NCBI RefSeq assembly: GCF_001612845.1
Contig: NZ_BDBF01000013.1
Coordinates: 1-64,000 of the forward strand
Direction of reading: 5' to 3'
DNA: 64,000 nt
DNA from: Nocardia elegans NBRC 108235
Lineage (GTDB): Bacteria > Actinomycetota > Actinomycetes > Mycobacteriales > Mycobacteriaceae
The notes under the pieces were generated by a model that was not told the DNA's origin, made no database searches, and saw nothing but the letters and a program-made list of their open reading frames with translations. Numbering within the stretch: position 1 is the first letter of the stretch; each line of letters starts with the position of its first letter. The translations under genes and the position numbers were made by a program. Below, in pieces: positions 59,944 to 64,000 of this stretch.

Positions 59944-61116
59944 ATGAGCGGACCGTCCGACAGCAAGACCAACCCCCTTGTCACGGAACCCGTCCCTGAG
60001 GCGATCGCACTGGGCTCCCAGGTTCGGTCCCGGGGCAAGCCGGTCCGGATCTGGGCTGTGATCGGCGGTGTGATCCTGGCCTTTCAGCTGTATGTGTGGA
60101 TTCGGTGGGTGACCGGCCCGTATTTCGAGCGGGTGCCCAAGGGGCCGAGTGACCCGCCGACGTTCATGAAGGCGATTCTGATCACGTGGACGGCGGTGAT
60201 CATTGTCGGTCTCCCGGTCGGGATCTATTACTTCATCATCCGGCCGTGGCGGCGGGAACGTCGCATCACGCTGGACGGCATGTTATTGGTGGCCTGCGGA
60301 TTGTTGTGGTTTCAGGATCCGCTCCTGAACTACTTCAATACGTGGAGTACCTATAACACCTGGATGTGGAATATGGGCTCGTGGGTCCAGTACGTCCCGG
60401 GCTGGCATTCCTACGGAGAACCCGGTCGCATGATGGCCGAGCCCATTCTGATGAACGCGCCGGGATATTCCTACGGTGTGCTGCTGTGCACGATATTGGG
60501 CTGCTGGATCATGCGCCGTGCGAAGAAGCAGTGGCCGCGGCTCAACAATTACGGGTTGATCGGCGTGCTGATCGTATGGACGTTCATCTTCGACTTCGTC
60601 ATCGAGGGACTGTTCCTGATGCCGATGGGGCTGTTCACCTACCCCGGTGCGATCAAGTCGCTGTCGATCAACGCCGGTACCTACTATCAGTGGCCGTTGT
60701 ATGAGGGGTTGATGTGGGGTGGAGTGCAGGCGGGGCTGTGCGCGCTGCGTTATTTCACCGACGACCGTGGCCGGACATTCGTGGAACGCGGGTTGGAGCG
60801 CATCCAGGGCGGGTTCGTGAAGCAGCAGTTCACGCGCTTCCTGGCCATCTTCGCGGCGTGCAGCATCTTCTTCTTCGTGTTCTACAACATTCCTGCGCAG
60901 TGGTTCGGCATGCACGCCGAGTCCTGGCCCGAGGATATCCAGAAGCGCTCGTATTTCGATATGGGTATCTGTGGTGAAGGGACCGGCCGGTTGTGCCCCG
61001 ACCCGGCGCTCCCGATACCCGGAAAAGACAGTGGCTATATCGATCCGCAGGGCCGGCTGGTGCTACCGCCCGGCACCGAGCTTCCGAAAACCATTCCATT
61101 CGATCGGGGAAATTGA
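59944..61116 (+). CDS. AveC-like membrane protein (spirocyclase-AveC family)
   Basis: This 390-residue protein has about seven hydrophobic helices, including WAVIGGVILAFQLYVWIRWV, AILITWTAVIIVGLPVGIYYF, YGLIGVLIVWTFIFDFVIEGLF and FLAIFAACSIFFFVFYNI. The polar segments FQDPLLNYFNTWSTYNTWMWNMGSW and RSYFDMGICGEGTGRLCPDP are family signatures. In avermectin synthesis AveC forms spiroketals, but most mycobacterial and nocardial relatives have no known reaction. Start ATG 59944 follows AAAGGAGA. The stop is 1 base from the AAA gene. Confidence 0.87.
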   Translation: MSGPSDSKTNPLVTEPVPEAIALGSQVRSRGKPVRIWAVIGGVILAFQLYVWIRWVTGPYFERVPKGPSDPPTFMKAILITWTAVIIVGLPVGIYYFIIRPWRRERRITLDGMLLVACGLLWFQDPLLNYFNTWSTYNTWMWNMGSWVQYVPGWHSYGEPGRMMAEPILMNAPGYSYGVLLCTILGCWIMRRAKKQWPRLNNYGLIGVLIVWTFIFDFVIEGLFLMPMGLFTYPGAIKSLSINAGTYYQWPLYEGLMWGGVQAGLCALRYFTDDRGRTFVERGLERIQGGFVKQQFTRFLAIFAACSIFFFVFYNIPAQWFGMHAESWPEDIQKRSYFDMGICGEGTGRLCPDPALPIPGKDSGYIDPQGRLVLPPGTELPKTIPFDRGN

Positions 61117-61117
61117 G

Positions 61118-61936
61118 ATGCTGACCGACAACCATGTCGTGCGTACCGGCACCGAGGCCCCGCCGTTCTACAAGGCGGTCGGTGACGAGGTGGAGGTCTT
61201 CGGCGCCGCGGCGCGCCGCGGCCTGCCCGTACTGCTGAAGGGCCCCACCGGATGTGGCAAGACCCGGTTCGTGGAGGCCATGGCGGCCGGGCTGGACCGG
61301 GAACTGATCACCGTGGCCGGTCATGAGGATATGACGTCGGCGGATCTCGTCGGCCGCTTCCTGCTGAAGGGCGGCGAGACGGTGTGGGTGGACGGTCCGT
61401 TGACGCGGGCAGTGCGCTCGGGCGCCATCTTCTACCTGGACGAAGTGGTGGAGGCGCGTCAGGACACCACGGTGGTGATCCATCCGCTCGCCGATCACCG
61501 CCGTGAACTTCCGGTCGACCGGCTCGGCACCACGTTGTCGGCGGCACCGGGCTTCCAACTGGTGATCTCCTACAACCCCGGCTATCAGAGCGTGCTGAAG
61601 AACCTCAAGGAGTCGACGCGCCAGCGGTTCGTCGCGATCGAACTCGGATTCCCGCCCGCCGAGATCGAGACCGAGGTGGTCGCTCACGAGGCCGGGATCG
61701 ACGCGGGTACGGCCCGGACGCTGGTCACGTTGGGCAACGCCATCCGCAACCTGGACGGTTCGCCGCTGCGGGAGGTGTCGTCCACTCGAATGCTGGTCCT
61801 CGCCGGCGGTCTGGTGGCCGAGGGGCTCAGCCTGCGCAGTGCCGTCCAATCGGCCATCGTACAAGCGCTGTCCGACGATCACGAGATCGTCCGTGCTCTC
61901 GGTGAACTCGTCGACGCCGTCCTGCCTCGATCATGA
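61118..61936 (+). CDS. MoxR-type AAA ATPase, CbbQ/NirQ/NorQ family
   Basis: This 272-residue ATPase acts with a VWA partner as a chaperone that activates or loads metal into an enzyme. Walker A is LLKGPTGCGKTRFVEAMA and Walker B GAIFYLDEVVEAR; sensor 1 lies in LVISYNPGYQSVLKNLKESTRQRFVAIEL. The C-terminal CbbQ_C-like helices are present (TRMLVLAGGLVAEGLSLRSA). It overlaps the VWA gene by ATGA. Its presence next to AveC suggests an unknown metalloenzyme target. Confidence 0.92.
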   Translation: MLTDNHVVRTGTEAPPFYKAVGDEVEVFGAAARRGLPVLLKGPTGCGKTRFVEAMAAGLDRELITVAGHEDMTSADLVGRFLLKGGETVWVDGPLTRAVRSGAIFYLDEVVEARQDTTVVIHPLADHRRELPVDRLGTTLSAAPGFQLVISYNPGYQSVLKNLKESTRQRFVAIELGFPPAEIETEVVAHEAGIDAGTARTLVTLGNAIRNLDGSPLREVSSTRMLVLAGGLVAEGLSLRSAVQSAIVQALSDDHEIVRALGELVDAVLPRS

Positions 61937-63621
61937 CAGCCGACCCGAACGACCTCGACCGGTTCCGGTTGCTGGCCACCTATCTCGCCGGCCGGGCGGT
62001 CGAGATCGCGCCGGCGCCTGCCGATGCGGCGGCACATACCAACGGTCAGACCGTCTTCGTCCGGGCGCGCACGCCGAGCGACCAGCGTCGAGAGGTGGTG
62101 GTCCAAGCCGCGTTGCTCGGTGCGGGCAGCCTTGATCAATCCGTCGTGAAGTCGTTGCGGGCGCGTCCGGCGGTCGCTCGCCGCTATCTGGCTCTGGAAG
62201 GCCGCCGCGTTCTCGGGGATCTCGCCGACCGGTTTCCGCTCGTTGCGGAGTCGGATCTCGGTGGCCGCCCGCTGACGTCCACGCCCGACGAGTCACTGGC
62301 GGTGGCCAGAGGTCGAGGTGCGGTCGCCGATCCGCCGGATTGGTTCGGCGTCATCAAACCCTCCCGTCTGCTGGCGCCGGTGGCCGGAGCGGGTGGGCGG
62401 CCCACCGACCGTGAACTCCGCCTGGAGTTCGATCCCCTCGACATCCCGGAGGAAGAGGCCGACGGTGACGTCGAGCAGTCCGGGGAAAGCAAGATCGCGA
62501 AGCTGTTCGAGAATCCGCTGTTCAGTTCGCGTACCCTCATGGACTTCTTCCGTAAACAGTCGGGGAGTACGAGGTCGGCCGGGGACGGGCCGGCCGGTGC
62601 CGAGGCGCCTGTCCGAGCGGTACGTCGTGCCCGCATGGTCGGGGTCCAGGCGCGGCCGCTGCCCGCGCGGATCCATTTCACCGACGACGGCAAGCCCGGT
62701 GCCGCCGTCGGCGTGGGCGGGGCCCTGTATCCGGAATGGGATGTCCACCACCAGCGCTACCGTCCCGAGTGGTGCCGGGTGATCGACTTCCCCTTCACCG
62801 CCGACGCCGACATCGCGGCCGCCGGTGTCCTGGCCGACGATGTGCTGCTGCGGCGCCTGGCCCGGGTCGGCTTGGGCCCCAAGGCTCTTCGCGGCCGCCC
62901 CGACGGAGACGAACTCGACTTGGAGGCGCTGATCGACCTGTTCGTCGATCTGCGCTCGGGCCACTCGCCTCCCGAAAACGTCTACCGCGAGCACCGCAAA
63001 CTCGAACGCGATCTCGGTGTCCTGATCCTCCTGGACGCCTCCGGATCGGCTACCGATACCGACCCCGACGGTCTCGCCGTCCACGACCACCAGCGCCGCG
63101 CGGCCGCCACGCTCGCGGTCACCCTCGAAGAACTCGGCGACCGCGTCGCGGTGTACGCGTTTCGATCGCAGGGCCGCCACGCGGTGCATCTCCCGGCGAT
63201 AAAAACGTTCGGGCAGCGTTTCAGCGCGCTCGGGCGAGCCCGGCTGAACCAGCTCCAGCCTTCCAGTTACACGCGTCTCGGCGCCGGTATCCGGGGTGCA
63301 GGCGAGATCCTCAAATCCCAAGCGGGAACGCGCAATCGATTGTTGCTCGTGCTGTCGGACGGGTTCCCCTACGACGACGGCTACGAAGGCCGCTACGCCG
63401 AAGCCGATGCCTACAAGGCGCTCGAAGAACTCCGCGGCGACGGTGTCGGGTGCCTGTGTCTGTCTCTGGGCGCGGGCACCGACACCGAGGCGCTCGAACG
63501 CGTCTTCGGCTCCGCCGGCTACGCCAATGCCGCCACTCTCGCCGAGCTGAGCCCCCGCATGGACGACCTGTTCCTGGCTTCCTTGCGAGAGCTCAGAGCA
63601 CCGAAGCCGGCGCGCATGTGA
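61933..63621 (+). CDS. VWA-domain protein, CbbO/NorD-like
   Basis: This 562-residue partner of the AAA protein has a helical N-terminal part (about 1-330) and a C-terminal von Willebrand A domain. The metal-ion site has LILLDASGSATDTD (DxSxS), then TRLGAGIRGAGEIL (Thr) and LLLVLSDGFPYDDGYEG (Asp). This is the layout of NorD/CbbO proteins that work with NorQ/CbbQ. ATG 61933 overlaps the AAA stop. Confidence 0.9.
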   Translation: MTADPNDLDRFRLLATYLAGRAVEIAPAPADAAAHTNGQTVFVRARTPSDQRREVVVQAALLGAGSLDQSVVKSLRARPAVARRYLALEGRRVLGDLADRFPLVAESDLGGRPLTSTPDESLAVARGRGAVADPPDWFGVIKPSRLLAPVAGAGGRPTDRELRLEFDPLDIPEEEADGDVEQSGESKIAKLFENPLFSSRTLMDFFRKQSGSTRSAGDGPAGAEAPVRAVRRARMVGVQARPLPARIHFTDDGKPGAAVGVGGALYPEWDVHHQRYRPEWCRVIDFPFTADADIAAAGVLADDVLLRRLARVGLGPKALRGRPDGDELDLEALIDLFVDLRSGHSPPENVYREHRKLERDLGVLILLDASGSATDTDPDGLAVHDHQRRAAATLAVTLEELGDRVAVYAFRSQGRHAVHLPAIKTFGQRFSALGRARLNQLQPSSYTRLGAGIRGAGEILKSQAGTRNRLLLVLSDGFPYDDGYEGRYAEADAYKALEELRGDGVGCLCLSLGAGTDTEALERVFGSAGYANAATLAELSPRMDDLFLASLRELRAPKPARM

Positions 63622-63649
63622 CGCGGCAACCCGACGAAAGGACGAGTCG

Positions 63650-64000
63650 ATGGATGTGATGCCACTCGAGCCCGCCGGCCGCGTACAGGGAGTGACCGCC
63701 GCGGTGGACGCGATCGCTCGTGCGCACCAGCACAGTCTGCGAGGGTGGTTGGTGGTCGTGGCTCACCATGTGGACGACGTGGTGGATCTCGCCGGGGGCT
63801 GGCTGTTCGACCGCGCCATGGCCGGATGTGATGTCTCGGTCCTGATCGCTCATCCACACGATCCGGTGCCACTACGCGTACTCGGCGCCGCAGTTGTCGA
63901 CCTCGCGACGGTGCCTGCCTCCTCGCACGATGCCACACCGCAACAACTGGCGGTCATCGGCGACGAGCGAACCTTCGACGACGCGGTACGCCGCTGGATC
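63650..64000 (+). CDS. Unknown protein, 3' end cut by window
   Basis: ATG 63650 has GAAAGGA upstream and opens a frame of 117 codons running off the right edge. The start MDVMPLEPAGRVQGVTAAVD is followed by GWLVVVAHHVDDVVDLAGGW and CDVSVLIAHPHD. The VAHHVDD part faintly recalls the AHPDDE motif of PIG-L deacetylases, with a similar GGW turn, but the key residues differ. It is 28 bases after the VWA gene and probably belongs to the same operon. Confidence 0.75.
   Translation, partial: MDVMPLEPAGRVQGVTAAVDAIARAHQHSLRGWLVVVAHHVDDVVDLAGGWLFDRAMAGCDVSVLIAHPHDPVPLRVLGAAVVDLATVPASSHDATPQQLAVIGDERTFDDAVRRWI

Overview
The window is chromosomal DNA of a high-GC actinobacterium, most likely a Nocardia or close relative in the Mycobacteriales. 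The signs are GC-rich third codon positions, many GTG starts, a secreted antigen-85-like esterase, a GTP-type PEP carboxykinase, and many MFS pumps and TetR/MerR/ArsR/HxlR regulators. No species can be named from sequence alone.

Layout. 1-3.1 kb is a housekeeping block, rluB (cut by the left edge)-cmk-der, with overlapping or coupled genes. 3.1-36.7 kb is an accessory but ordinary chromosomal stretch made of small regulator/target pairs. These are TetR with a flavin monooxygenase, MerR with an MFS pump, HxlR with a methyltransferase, and an MFS pump with ArsR. Other members are a PAS-GGDEF-EAL protein, an ABC-F ATPase with a probable leader peptide, a very large LuxR/AAA regulator, an ECF42-type sigma factor with YCII and DHFR-like genes, and an ArsR protein apparently linked to an overlapping pckG-SulP pair. 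Several intergenic palindromes look like the operators of these regulators.

37.03-48.22 kb is an integrated element of about 11.1 kb inserted at the 3' end of a tRNA-Pro(GGG) gene and bounded by exact 44-bp direct repeats. It has the gene content of an actinomycete integrative and conjugative element (AICE): tyrosine integrase, excisionase, HUH-type Rep, FtsK/TraB translocase, a DUF2637 membrane protein and a string of overlapping mini-genes, all leftward. On the other strand are an HTH/PLD-like regulator and a Nudix protein resembling the pSAM2 immunity factor Pif, followed by a convergent HD-domain gene. The right end holds a stem-loop-rich noncoding stretch and a coiled-coil membrane protein that looks like cargo. 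Outside the right att lies the terminator that probably served the tRNA originally, and a frameshifted integrase relic.

49.4-59.1 kb is a TetR-controlled catabolic operon: SDR, AhpD-like protein, Rieske oxygenase plus small partner, TauD-type dioxygenase, a second Rieske oxygenase plus small partner, an amidohydrolase lacking its HxH pair, a ferredoxin-fold protein and an aldehyde dehydrogenase. The Rieske/partner pair is duplicated, and a 174-bp block over the Rieske centre is 97% identical with only silent differences. No ferredoxin or reductase gene is present. The operon ends beside a C-terminal relic of an AveC-like gene.

59.1-64 kb has a second TetR gene divergent from an intact AveC-like membrane protein, a CbbQ/NorQ-type AAA ATPase, a VWA (CbbO/NorD-like) protein and a gene cut by the right edge. 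This AveC/MoxR/VWA set, together with the duplicated Rieske operon, is the best candidate in the window for an undescribed metabolic system. The structured region at 46.85-47.24 kb next to the coiled-coil membrane protein is the best candidate for an undescribed accessory system.
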